From contig OZ026630.1 of assembly GCA_964020975.1 (NCBI GenBank), positions 68,063,405-68,127,404 on the forward strand: 64,000 bases of DNA. The letters run 5' to 3'. Positions 33,532 to 45,169 of this stretch are shown in pieces (within the stretch, counting starts at the first letter, position 1; every line of letters starts with the position of its first letter). The translations under genes were made by a program, and so were the position numbers. Origin of the DNA: Hermodice carunculata. Taxonomy: Eukaryota; Annelida; Polychaeta; Eunicida; Amphinomidae. The notes under the pieces were generated by a model. That model was given only the letters and a program-made list of their open reading frames with translations. It was not told the DNA's origin and did not search any database.

Positions 33532-34690
33532 ACATATTTATTTCAACTGGATCGCCCTATAATACATCGAGATGTCCCTAATGGGGGGGGGGGGGAGGGG
33601 GTCTCCAGAACATGGACTGACACACAAAATGTATGTGACAAAACACACAGGACAAAACATGAACAAAGTTCCCAATTAACAAAGAAGCTGTACACATGTT
33701 TCAGATCAAAATAACAAAGTCACCAAGATGCAAAACAAAGAAAGATAATTCACCACAGGTAGAGTGCACACATAAGCCCCTGTTCACAATAATACAGACC
33801 AGCGGTAGGAAATTTCATAAAGGACACCTGAGAAATAAATTTGTGTAAGTCAGCGACTAACTCAATTGAAATGACTGCTTATGCACAACGGAGCTAAAAT
33901 ATGAAGCGTCTTGTGTCTACGATGTATCTGTGGAAAGCATCACAAATTTGTATGTTGAGCGGAATGAACAATTCGTCGCTACCAAAGAGAAGGATATGAG
34001 TTAGTCTGTCACTCGCTGTGTGTATAATCAGATTCGGGTGGACGCCGGGAGCAATAAAAGGGATGACGGAGTTGAGAAGTTTAATTCTGTAAGTTGAATA
34101 CTTTGGACAAAAGAACAGAAAATGTTGCAGATCGTCAGGGGATAGGAACAGAAACATGTATGTTGTGGGATGATGTTGACTTGAAAGAGATCAAAGTTAA
34201 GTCTCGAGAATCCAAGACGAAGCTGGGTATGACAAATATTGGTAAATCTGTGTCCTTGGGTATGGTAAACAGGAACATAATCCACTGCTAGTAGAGTCTC
34301 TTATGTCAGAAGGAAGATTGTTCCACACCTTAATAGTGTCACGAAGGAAGGATTTGCTTAAGCGATTAGTTTTGCAATTAATGGGACGTATGGAGCTAGA
34401 GTGGCGAAGGTTTCGAGCATTAATAGTTGGAGGAATTAGTTGAGAGAGATAGGAGGGTGTTAAGTTGTGATACATTTTGTAAAGATGTAACTTAAAGTAC
34501 TTCCTTCTGCTAGCAAGTGTTGTCAACCAAGTTCACGTAGGATATTGGCATTTGATGTGTGTCTTAATGCACCTGTGCATATTTTGGCAGCTTCAAACTG
34601 TATGGATTCAATAAGATCAGAAAGGCCGAAAATAGGATGGAGTATATTTTTATGGCATTTACAGCGTCATTGCGCTTGCGTTTGTAGTGC
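33532..34690 (-). mobile_element. LINE 3' part, family 1, minus strand
   Basis: From 34,690 downward: the connector (IFGLSDLIESIQFEAA near 34,600-34,660; HTSNANILRELG), DTIKVWNNLPSDIRDS (34,300-34,350), HTQLRLGFSRLNFDLFQ (34,180-34,235), and the Cys-His motif CFCSYP to HFLFFC (34,090-34,160). The end is KSRFI-like at about 33,897, then a 3'UTR with a G12-rich run (33,580-33,600) and the terminus GAAATAAATATGTTTAAAC at 33,525-33,545. Two or more frameshifts are present. It abuts the RT piece of the neighbouring relic without a gap. Confidence 0.78.
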
Positions 34691-34694
34691 TGAA

Positions 34695-37600
34695 AGAAGC
34701 GATCGCAACACACAAAATTTAGGTGCTGCGAAACGTAGCGAGTTGAGTCTGCTGTTGGAAAAAGAACGTTTCTCCTTGTATGCAATGGTCGAAGCCTTTC
34801 ACAGAGACGACAGTCTAATTTCTAACATACATCCAGACTATTTATTGTACGGTAAAGTCAGATCAGACGCTTCAAAAAAGGCAGGAGGTGGTCTTGGAAT
34901 TTTAGTAAATAAGAAAAATATCGTGTCATGTGAGGACAATATTTTAAACTCAAAGACTGACGAATTTGAAAGACTATGGATAAGTGTAAAATGAAATGCC
35001 GGTGATAAACCTATCATGGTTGGTGTCACATATTTCCCCAACGATGGAGTCAATCGAGAAAAAAGTGAAAATCTTGCAAACGAATTATCTTCAAACATTT
35101 GTAGTTTTAAAGCCAAAGGTTATGAATGTGTCCTGATGGGCGATTTTAACGGAGTTATACCAAGTCTCCGCCCTAGAAATAAACGTAGTTTTAATGGGGA
35201 CTTACTGCATTCTCTTGTGGAAACAACAAGCACTGTTGTATTAAATTGTGCAGGTCTGTGCGAAGGTAAATACACGTGGCAAAGAGGGCCCCATAAGTCT
35301 GTTATTGATTACGCCATTGTTACTGAAGGTTTTTTGTGCATGATTGAAAGTGTAATAATAGATGAACTAGGACTTTTTTGTCTAGGTTCGGACCACAACT
35401 CGGTACTAATCAAGGGGCATTTCAACCTGGTGAACAAAGGTAATAACCGACTACCACCGGTCAAATACACAAGGTGGAAAGCTAACAATAAGTCAGATTG
35501 GGTCTCCTTTAAAAATGAATTGTCTAAGTGCATGAAAAATTGGAACTGTGATTGTTTTAGTACGGTCAACGAAGCTTGGGCCTCTTGGGAAAATATTGTG
35601 AATCATGTCGCTGAAAATACTACAGGTCTTCAAACAATTACAGTGGGCAAACAGAACATATGGGATGCCGAAATAGGAAGGTTGATCAAGATTAGAAAAC
35701 TGGCGATTAAATTTTATAGGTACTGGTCAAGGAAGGATAGTGCAGATCCTAATCTTGTTCAAAGTTTGTGGGACGAATACCTTACGAGGAAACATGAAAT
35801 CCAGGACAAAATCAAAGCCATGGTAGTGAATCGCAAAATTCGCGTTATAATGTTAAACTGTAAAAAAAAGGGTCCAAAAATACACGAGCTTACTGGCGAA
35901 TGCTGAAAAGACTAAATGATAACAATGATAGTCCCATTCGTGTCATAGATCCGAAAGATAACACGAGAATTATTGATGATCCAAACGAAATTAAGAAAGT
36001 GATTCGGGATTACTGGAAAGAGTTAAGTGCTGGCCATATAAATTGTAATGATAATTTGGGACACAGAGTTAAAGAGTTAAGGACTAATATGGGAGAACCT
36101 GGAGTATTCAAAGACATACATATAGATTTTGGAAAAGTGGAATATGCGATTCGAAAACTTAAAAATGGAAAAGCATGCGGCATTGATAATATCCCGAATG
36201 AATTCCTGAAGTATGGTGGCCCTACCCTAATACACTCACTGGTTGATCTATTTAATTATTGTAAGTTAGTTGAGTGCTTCCCTGACCAATGGTATCAAGG
36301 TTTGGTGAGGCCTCTTCATAAAGAAGGTAGCAAAGCAAATTTAAACAATTATCGGGGAATAACCTTAACGTCTAATGTGTAGTCAAGTTATTCACTTCTG
36401 TGATTGAAAGGCAAATGACGTGTTTTATTGAGAGTAATGGGACACTTGGAGAGCTGCATGCAGCTTACAGGAAACAGCACCGGGTAGAGGACCAGTTCTT
36501 CGCTTTAAAGGGCTTATGCACTTTACGGAAACAACAAAAGCTAAAAACATGTCTAGGATTCTTGGATATTTCGAAAGCCTTCGATACGATTAATAGAAAT
36601 TTACTATATTTACAATTATGGAAAAAAAGGAATACAGGGGAAGGCATGGAGACTAGTAACAAATTTATATAGTAAAGTAACTAATAAAGTGATATTTGGT
36701 CCCTACGAAAGTTGATGGTATGAAGTAAGCCAAGGTGTGAAGCAAGGTTGCATTCCCTCACCGACGCTCTTTTCACTAGCTATGTCAGATCTGGTGGACT
36801 ATCTCAATGAACAAAACTTGGGAATACCATTTAACTCATCGCGTATTCCGTCTCTCTTCTATGCAGACGATACATACCTGCTTGCAGACAGCGAAGAGTG
36901 TCTGATAAAAATGTTAAATGTTGCGGACCAGTTTGTCACAAAATGGGGAATGAATTTTAATTGCAACAAATCCAGCGTAATGGTAATAGGTAAGCGGCTG
37001 AATGCAGAAAAACGACGGAGGTTTGGAGACTCTTTCTTGGTCGAGTGCAACTCCTATAAATATCTTGGAATCGTTTTCTCACGGACAATGAGTGATTCTG
37101 GCCATATTACATATTTGAAAAGCAAATCGGTAAAACTAAGTAACTACTTGTCTAGTATTCTTTCTTCACGCGAAAATTTAGATAGAGTTGAATTTGGAGA
37201 CACACTATGGAAAAGTGTCATCTCACCTTCCATTTCTTATGGGTGTGCAGTGTGGTTTACCAATACTAAAGAAGGTCTTTCGACACTGAGATCATTACAA
37301 TATTCATTTGCCAGAAAAATTCTAAATGTTAAATCATGTCCTGCAATTTCGGCAACTTTAGCTGAACTGGGTTGGCTGCCTATCGACCTAATATTGAATC
37401 GCCAATAGATATTTTCATAGAATGAAGTATGACCTACCAGAAACCAGGCTATGTAAGCAGGTGTTTTTAAAGCTAAATGCCGAGTACCTCAAAGGGGGGG
37501 GGACATCTTATTGGCCTTATTGTTCAGAAGTGCATAATATGTTGAAAAACGTAGGCTTGGATCGGGCCTTTACTGGTGAAAATGAGTTTTAGCTGCAGCG

Positions 37601-38132
37601 GTATATGAAACTGAATATTGAAAGTTATAAGGTATCATTTTGGCAAGACATTGACACCAGTACGTCCCTTTATTGGTACAGATATTTAAAAAGATCTACT
37701 TTTGGTGAAAATTACTTGTTTAGTGTGATGGATTTTTATGCAACGCATCTAAAATTTAAAGCACGTACAGGTTGCTTAGGAATTAACGAAAATCTGGAAA
37801 GATGGGGAATTTCAGATGAAGTTTGTGATTTATGTCGAAGTGATAAGGAAGTTTTAACCCATTTCCTGTTTCTTTGTCCGACCCTGAATGAGATAAGAAA
37901 AGCAAGTTACAAAAAATTAGAAAGTGAATTAAGACTCTTGGGACATGAAGAGGTATGGTTTAGTTTTTGTGGATCCTCTGTTTTGGGCAAGCTATGTCTA
38001 TTTTTAGGTGATCATGGATATATGTATAGTAATGAAGTTGGAGCTGTGTTTGACAAAATATGCAGAGAGTTTTTAGTTAATGCGTGGAACCTTAGGAGCG
38101 AGTCCTGTGCGGACCAGCCAGATCCTACCTAA
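34695..38132 (+). pseudogene. LINE family 2 ORF2: APE endonuclease, RT, C-terminal Cys-His
   Basis: Endonuclease: LGAAKRSELSLLLEKERF, LYGKVRSDASKKAGGG, VGVTYFPNDGVN, VLMGDFNGVIP (GDFN box, 35,140), LFCLGSDHNSV (SDH box, 35,390). RT: LKNGKACGIDNIPNEFLKYG (36,155 on), NNYRGITLTSN, motif A in FLDISKAFDTINR (36,559-36,597), VSQGVKQGC, YADD (36,860-36,871), YKYLGIVFSRT. C-terminus: RTGCLGINENLERWGIS and CDLCRSDKEVLTHFLFLC (CX2CX8HX4C, 37,827-37,880). Lesions seen: stops at 34,992-34,994, near 36,714 and at 37,590-37,592; frameshifts near 35,877 (A run), 36,381, 36,620 (A run), 37,405 and 37,500 (G run). Eight breaks in about 1,150 codons make it inactive. Confidence 0.85.
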
Positions 38133-38225
38133 AACAGTAATTTTAGATGTGTGTGATTGTGACTTGTAAATACATTTTAAATATGTTTGTATATATCTGT
38201 ATTATGTTAAATTTTAACTGTGGAC

Positions 38226-38256
38226 GCACCGGAGGTAAACCCCGAACCTTCGGTGC
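38226..38256 (+). other. Stem-loop in LINE family 2 3'UTR
   Basis: GCACCGGAGG pairs with CCTTCGGTGC across an 11-base loop (one G-U pair in RNA). It stands about 55 bases before the (ATT)n tail. In stringent LINEs such as UnaL2, a 3' stem-loop is the recognition site of the element's own RT. The same role is inferred here from position. Truncated tails at 583-690 and 5557-5665 keep the segment in diverged form. Confidence 0.55.
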
Positions 38257-38319
38257 CCCCGATGTAAAGGGGTAGTTTCCTAATAAAATTATTATTATTA
38301 TTATTTATTGTGTCCAGAT

Positions 38320-38990
38320 AATTAAGGCGCCACATTTGGTTTGCAATGCGTTCGAATCTCTTCATGCCCGATTGCGATGTCTCAACAGCTTCTTTATTTT
38401 ACAGCTGATGCAGGGTTTGCCTCTGGGTCGTATTAGCACATTGCGGCATGGAATAAATTGTTTGCAAGTGTCAATAGATAGATTTTACCAATAAGATGTA
38501 ATATCATCAATATCGTCGAAAGTGCAGCAACCAGTGTTCCATGGTGCTTCGAGTAAGGCAGTATTTCAATTGTCAAAGTTACCCAGTTTGAAGTCCCATA
38601 TTGTGCGTTTATATGGCTTGTCAGAGATATGCAAAAATGATAAAGTACAAAATATAACAGTATGATCTGACGTGAAAGTAGGTGGTAGTGTACCAGAATT
38701 TAGAACATAACCAGCCGAGTCGGTGATCATAAGGACCAGTAGACTTTTGGTGCAATCATTGACTGGGGTGAGTTCAGAAATTAGTTGATAGGTTGTTTTG
38801 TGATACTAGATTTAATAAAAGTTAGTCTAGCTCGCCGTCACAGTGGTCAGACCTCCAGCTTTGGCAGTGATCGTTTAAGTCACCGGTTACCAGCAATCAT
38901 AAGATAGAGGATTTTGTTCTAAAGCGCGAGACAGATAAAGTCAGATAGAGACTCCATGAATGAGTCACGCTATATACGGTATAATCCATA
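38320..38990 (-). mobile_element. LINE endonuclease fragment, minus strand
   Basis: From 38,990 downward, in shifting frames: AGN-LNDHCQSWRSDHC, LLNLVSQNNLS, then VLNSGTLPPTFTSDHTVIFC (SDH box of the endonuclease, near 38,650-38,700), KRTIWDFKLGNFD, and the linker WNTGCC with DDIDDITSYW. The RT part is not found downstream. It could be the lost 5' part of the relic at 32,440-33,530, separated by later LINE insertions. Confidence 0.7.
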
Positions 38991-40903
38991 TAATCTTGAA
39001 TATTATTAATTATGTTTATTCTGATAATTTATTTACTTGTTGTTTGCTCTATTTGTTGTCTTCCCAGGGTAGTCCTCTCTGGACGTCTGAAATAGATAAC
39101 TTGATAAAGCTACCGGGCGATTAAAAAGTACAGAAATGAGTGTTCTGCAGGTCATGCAAATATGCGCTATAAATGCATTCATTTTGTCCGCGTTTGTTAC
39201 CAATGATCGTTCTTAGGAGTGTACATCAAAGTATAATGCAAGTAATATGAAACTGAGTACATGTATACTTTTTCAGTATATCGTTAATTATTCAATGAGC
39301 TTTGCTGTAATAGGCAACGGAATAATAAGAGTGCTGATCAATGCTCTTTTGGCATGGACGGCATTTTCGTTGCCCTTCCATCAAGTTATTCCCAATCATT
39401 CATACGTTTGTGAAATGCTACTTATATGTCCGCGCCTCTGTCTTTAACTTTTTTTAAAAATCCTTTCGTGTCATTCAAAGGACGCGGTACGGAATGATGA
39501 GTGTGCACATGCATTAAATGGTATTAGCATTTGCTGGCTTGACACTGGCTAATAGATTTGCTAATATCTGCATAAAGTTCCTCTTTTTATAATACGCTAG
39601 CATTACCATTAAATTCTGCTCTTTTAATTTTGATCTTTAATGATTTTATCGTTGACACATCGTCAATATTTTAGACCTCTGTGGTGTTCCTCAGGCAATG
39701 ATTGATAGTAATACATTTAGCTCAGGCATCATTGTTTTACATCAGTCGTCTTATACGCATTCATCTGCTTTATGTTAATCCTTTCGCTCAGAATAGGAAC
39801 TCCAGATGCCAGAGGACGAGGCAATGTTCTTTATGTAACATCAAAGTTGCGAATTTTTAGCGGGAGAAATATGACTTGATGTGGACTTTTATCTCTTCAA
39901 TTGATATATCTTCAGTGCAGTTCAATTAAGAGCCCAAATAAATCTTGCCACCATCATTCTACTCCCTATGAAATAAACAAAGTAAAATGTCATTCGCATG
40001 TGTTATGGACAATTTTTGGCAATGATGAATCGGATATGTGAAAAATAGAAAAGCGTGTAATGCAATAGTGCAATGAAAACTTACTATCACACAATCTTCC
40101 AGTCTCGTGCTACTTGGCTGATGTAGGTTCGAATTTAGGTTAAAACCCAGTCAACAGCTTTCTGTGCTTGCCGCAGCTTGGGTTCGATTTTTGTTGTGGG
40201 AAGATGGCAGGTGATTGGCAATTAATGATGACTATTTAAGGTATAATAGTGGAAGCATTTAGTATGTTGCCTCCTGAGCATCCTCAAGACTGGCTGTTGC
40301 TTACTGCTGTGGGCGCCCGACAAGTGCACATCAGACACAATAGTGATTTAGGCGAATCCCATGCAGGCAAAACATATGTACACAAACTCTAACTTTCATA
40401 TCTCGATGACTGAAAACAATATTTTCTAATCAAAAGTGTATAAATCGTGTTGGTATTTATTATGTGACCTTTAGAAAGTCACTAAATCAAATTTCAAAGG
40501 AGAATTATGTCTCTCAATTCTGCTACTATTTTACGCTAGTAATAGCACAAAATCATAATATTGATAAGTCATGATTCATTGATGCAGCACTGGATATTGC
40601 AAATATATAGAATCCTTTAAAAATAAAATCAATAAGTGTCAACACTTAAATTGTGTATGTAGATTAAACTGAAAAAAATGAATCAAAAACGTACTCAGAC
40701 ACACACATTCTGTGACTCAAATAACACTTTTTACATTTCCTGTGCTATCCACTGCCGGACGAATAAGGTGCTTGTTTTGGGTCCCCTTCAGAAGAGTGCT
40801 TTTTGACGGTCTCTCCATTTTGAATACCATGAATAGCATAATACGTACGTTCACTGACATCTTAGAACTTCAGCCGTTCAGTTAGTTATTTTTCAATGCT
40901 AAT

Positions 40904-40904
<1 letters not shown>
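38991..40904. other. No gene recognised
   Basis: About 1.9 kb without repeats, exons or RNA genes that I could recognise. Open frames are short and low in quality. Confidence 0.5.

Positions 40905-40950
<46 letters not shown>
40905..40950. repeat. (TG)n microsatellite
   Basis: About 42 bp of uninterrupted TG. Confidence 0.95.
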
Positions 40951-41343
40951 CAACAGGTGGCGCTTCGATTTTCTCTATTTTTTTTGTGAATTTTGTGTGT
41001 TAATTACGTAACATTACTGTTGTGTAGCAATAAGGGCCAGGAGACAAACTGCTCAGTCATCACAGCTTAAGTGAATTAAGTAAAAGTTCAGTACAAATAC
41101 TTCCTTCCCGTGTGTTTGCTCCAAGAGATCCAAAACGTGATGAATTCACTCCAAGTGTTCGAACCATACACTTACTTTTTCTCATTTGGCTAGGACATAA
41201 TATATGCAGCGAGCTGTGGAATGCAGAAAATTTCCAAAAATAAAATTAACAATGTAGCATTGACACAGGTATGGAATTGCCTCGGTCCTGGGATGTCATA
41301 CTTTACAACTGGAGGAAACTGATATAGCATTATGCTTTAGTTT

Positions 41344-41373
41344 CTCTCTAGTGTACTAACCTACACTAGAGAG
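41344..41373. repeat. 30-bp palindrome
   Basis: CTCTCTAGTGTA and TACACTAGAGAG flank CTAACC. The arms pair perfectly over 12 bases. Confidence 0.7.
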
Positions 41374-41550
41374 TAGTATGGCATTACCAGAAAGTATTTA
41401 TCCATATGTATCTGTAACCTTTGTAAGGGGGTATTAGCTTGAATAAACTCTTTCTGGTTGAGGAACACCTCATAGGATGGAAGGTATTATTATTCAGCCC
41501 ATAGTGTATGGTTCCCTACAGTTTCAACAACATAAAAGTGTTTTTTGAAA

Positions 41551-41735
41551 AACAACAACAACAACAACAACACACACACACACACAGACCCAGCCCAAAT
41601 GTCTGGTCCCCCTGCAGTTCCAACAACCTAAAATTGCTATCACAACAACAACAACAAACAAACAAACAAACAAACAAAAACAAAAACAAAAACAAAAAAA
41701 CAAAAACAAAAAAAAAACAACCCCCCCCCCAAAAA
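41551..41735. repeat. (CAA)n, (CA)n, (CAAA)n low-complexity cluster
   Basis: CAA and CA repeats at 41,551-41,586, CAA/CAAA/CAAAAA repeats at 41,641-41,719, and a C10 run at 41,721-41,730. Long but meaningless frames arise on both strands. Confidence 0.9.
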
Positions 41736-42631
41736 AATCACACACAGAGGGGAGTATAAAGCCAGTAGAAACATCTGTCCATCCGTACATTTGAGGAGAG
41801 CCTGTTGGTCCTCTTTACCTAGACTGTACGTGCCTGTCGATATCTGCTCATGAAGTTGCAGATGCTTCACACAACAAAAATACTGTACATACTAGCTCCA
41901 CTACAATGTATTTCTATGCAAGTGGATGGACTAGTTTTAATATTCAGGTAATATATGCTTACATAATATATGGTTCCAGATTTCCTTTGAATGTTATAGA
42001 TGCAATTGATGTCCCACCGACCCAAATAAATGTCCACTGTCCATGAAGTTCCAACAGAGTTCCTACAATAATGAAACCTTACATGCAACTACCTAGTTTG
42101 GTAGTAGTCTTTAAAGGCAACTGAAATAATTTGGAAGCACGAAGACATGCAGATTCCAAAATATGATAGCCAGGCCTTGAACGTCTCATGCTTTGTGAAC
42201 AATTTTATGGTTATTGTAAAGTAATTCCAAAAATGTTGTATAAATGGACCTTTGTATGGAGTCAGAAGTGATTGTTGAGGGCTCTATGGCAGGGTTTCTG
42301 GGAGGTCACGCACACAAACGTTCAGTCAGGTTGCACAAGTGTCATTATGAAGCTTTGATTGTCTCAGAAGGCTTTTGATTTTGAACGGAGACTCATTATG
42401 TTGCAGAAAGCTAACACCTTGGCACCTTATCACCCCAAAATCAGGATCTGTGTGACAACAGATGACCCAGTGTATGTATCTTTTTAATCTCTTTAACAAG
42501 TATCTTGACCATTTAAGGAGTGATAATGACAAATTGTCAACTTTCAGAATGCCATAAATGGACATGGTTGAGATTTTGGGCTTGTAGCAAGCTTACAGTG
42601 AGGGGAACTAAAGTAAAGCCAAGCCATTTGT

Positions 42632-42930
42632 TTGGTGGAGGAAACCGAAGGAGTCGGAGAAAACCACCGTGCACAGTCAGAGTGTCAGGAACTCTTTCCA
42701 CTTGCACCCAAACTAGGGGGGTGGAATCTTTCTCAAATGCTATGGTCTCTGGTGCATTGCATGCTGCATCCTCGACGACACTGGCTACATCACAACTTTT
42801 GCAGAAATGGCAAATCGGCAAATGATTATCTTGAAACACAGCGATGTTGTGAGTCCCCCGCCGTGATTCGAACCCAGGCTGCAGAGGTGAAAGGTGAGCA
42901 TGTTGTAACTCTGCCAACCGTGCACCCAAA
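42632..42930 (-). mobile_element. tRNA-derived SINE (interrupted)
   Basis: On the minus strand TTGGCAGAGTTAC (42,905-42,917) resembles a pol III A box, and GGGTTCGAATCAC (42,863-42,875) resembles a B box. Spacing between the two is about 30 bases. The body ends in GGTTTTCTCCGACTCC and GGTTTCCTCCACC near 42,635-42,665. A block of about 140 bp (42,700-42,840) interrupts it and has a second copy at 42,918-43,062. Confidence 0.55.
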
Positions 42931-43062
42931 CTAGGAGGTTGAATCTTTCTTCAAATGCTTTGGTCTCTGGTGCATTGCATATGGCAACCTCGATGACACG
43001 CTACATCCCAGCTTATTTTTGCAGAAATAGCAAATCGTCAAATGATCATCTTGAAACACAGG
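42700..43062 (+). repeat. Direct duplication of a ~140-bp block, period ~218 bp
   Basis: TTGCACCCAAACTAGG...TGGTCTCTGGTGCATTGCAT and the block ending ATCTTGAAACACAG occur at 42,700-42,840 and 42,918-43,062. The SINE promoter segment lies between them. Confidence 0.75.
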
Positions 43063-44325
43063 GATTAATTTAGCTGTAAGTGGATTTCCTGTGCAACTTT
43101 GTGAAATCAGTCCATTTGCCAAAGCTCAATACTAGATGATGCTTTTGAGGAAAAAGTGAATACACAAAATATATACAGACTGTTGAAGGGACCGGTCAGA
43201 ATATACGGGGGGGGTGAAATTTTTGTGACCCCCTCCCCTAAACTCTGACAACATTTTGGGACCTCCTCTGAATTCTCACATATTTTCAAGCCGCCATCTC
43301 CCGATTTCACTGGTTCAAATACCAACATTTGTAGACACTGCTTCAGTTGAACAAATACGGGTGTAATCTGGGTTGTTTATTTGTTGGGACATGGACAGCT
43401 GGAGGACAGCTTTTTTAACATATTGTTTTGTACCATGTGTGAAACTATTAAGAATTAAACAAGCTATACAAAAACTTTATATAATAATAGTTATTATACA
43501 GTAAAATATCCCTATTACGAGAACTAAATGGACTGGTAAATTGGGTCTTAAGAGAACAAGCAAATCTCAGCTGCCAGAAACCAGGTGTTCAATCGACAAC
43601 AAAATCTGAGACAGAAGTTTCATCCAACAGCAGTCCAGCAGAGAATGTCAAAGAAGAAAAAAGAACAAAAACAGGAAGAGAAGAAATGAGCCCAGACTAC
43701 TCAGGGCAGCAAACACACTTTCCAATATGATGTGCCATGAATCAATTTTCCCTTCTTTTGGACAGAAAGCCACAAAGAAAAATTAACAAAGAACAGTTAC
43801 AATGCTTCATCCACGGAATGGATTAAAATAACCACAAAATTGATGTTACACTTGGCACCCCACACTCTTCAACACTCTTTTGTTGCCACATAGTCAAAAG
43901 TGTAAGTTGACAAATATTGTCTTTCTTGGGCTTTTTTGTTGGTGGCCGTTTAGTTGCACTCGGTGACATCACAGATATGATGGATTCAACAGTGTTTATG
44001 CAGTCTTGCTCGAAAGCATCCATTTGCCCCATATACTGAATGGGCTTCAAATCCATTTTCTTGTTGAGCAGTTTTTGGTTTAAGCGTTGTAGACTGTCCA
44101 ATATTGAATGAAATTCGGAATGTTGGTTGTCCTTTTTTTATTTTTTAGTCTATTATTCTTTTCTTCTAGTAGGCCGATTGTCCTAATTTTTTCAGCTCGC
44201 CAAACAGTCAAAATTAAAATATAGACGCATGTGCGAGATTTGTTAGTTTCTGCATGATCACGTCGTCAAGGGTCTGTGATGGTACGAAATTCTAAGCCGT
44301 CACACTTGGCACACTAGGGTTCAAA
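43063..44325. other. No gene recognised
   Basis: No exon was recognised. A minus-strand open frame at 43,823-44,101 (92 codons, with MSPSATKRPPTKKPKKDN) has a basic patch but no known family. GTTACACTTGGCACCC occurs at 43,843 and again near 44,301 and 45,058. Confidence 0.4.
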
Positions 44326-44329
44326 ACGT

Positions 44330-45055
44330 CACATTTTACAAATTTCGTGGACATGTCAAATCTATAAAGTTTTTCAATTCCACCTGTTTTAGAATTTTGT
44401 TCACAAAACTGAGGTAGTTTTTGTGATTTCGTGTACGTAATTCAGAAACTTAACGATTCTGTTGAGAGAATTGTATTATCTTAAGATTTCCGTCAATAAC
44501 ACTGTTATCCTCTTACAGTTGTGTGCACGAAATCGAGTAAGTATAGATTTTGTGAAATGTTCTTTCAATTTTGTGCAAAAAATTTAATAACATATGGATA
44601 ACTTGACATGTTTTTCGATTGTGTGCACATTTGATCCAAAAATGGATTGCGTTGACAAAATTGGAAACCTCGTAATATTAATTGGACAACATTAAAAACT
44701 TTACCCAGTTTTAACGATGTTGTGGACAAAATCGATACATTTAACAATTTTGCAGATTCCAATTTTCAATTTCGTTGACGAAATTAATAAAAGCTTACAC
44801 TTTTGTGCACGAAATCCATAATATTATACTATTCTGTGCATAAAATTAATAATGTATTACAATTCCGTGCATAGAATTCAACAAGCTTGTTGGATTTTGT
44901 GAAATTCTTCCAGTTGTGTGATTTTTGTCTATCAGTTTCGTCCGCAAAATCGTAAGAGTAATATTATTTCGTCGTGGGACTTCGATTTTGTGAATTCTGT
45001 TGTGATTCCGTCCATGAAAACGATTAGTATCAAGATTCCATGCGCAAAATCAATG
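44330..45055. repeat. Array of degenerate short palindromes
   Basis: About 18-20 units of the form ATTTYGTGNACRAAAT occur every 35-55 bp, for example AATTTCGTTGACGAAATT (44,768), CGATGTTGTGGACAAAATCG (44,713) and ATTTTGTTCACAAAA (44,393). The sequence between units is unconserved and AT-rich. The direct repeat TNACACTTGGCAC bounds the array at 44,302 and 45,058. ATATAGACGCATG lies outside it on both sides (44,219 and 45,160). No ORF. Confidence 0.7.
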
Positions 45056-45169
45056 ACGTTACACTTGGCACCCTATAGAAGAATTTCCTTTGATATCCAG
45101 GAGTGATTTGGAGGCTGAAGATAGTGGTGACAATAAATAGTTACTGATTTCCTAAGAAATATAGACGCA

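Larger units (their letters stand above)
34695..38310 (+). mobile_element. Nearly full-length LINE, family 2
   Basis: It runs from the first part of the APE endonuclease to a 3'UTR with stem-loop and (ATT)n tail at 38,288-38,305. The 5'UTR, if any, is missing. Left neighbour is a minus-strand family-1 LINE and right neighbour is a minus-strand endonuclease fragment, so it may have inserted into older LINE DNA. No target-site duplication was found. Confidence 0.85.

Noticed and set aside
42520-42934. Open frames of 100-130 codons on both strands
   Set aside because: They overlap the SINE and its duplicated block and show no protein family signal.
43823-44101. Possible small nuclear protein (KRPPTKKPKK patch)
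   Set aside because: No family, splice signals or neighbouring exons were seen, so it is mentioned only as an open frame.
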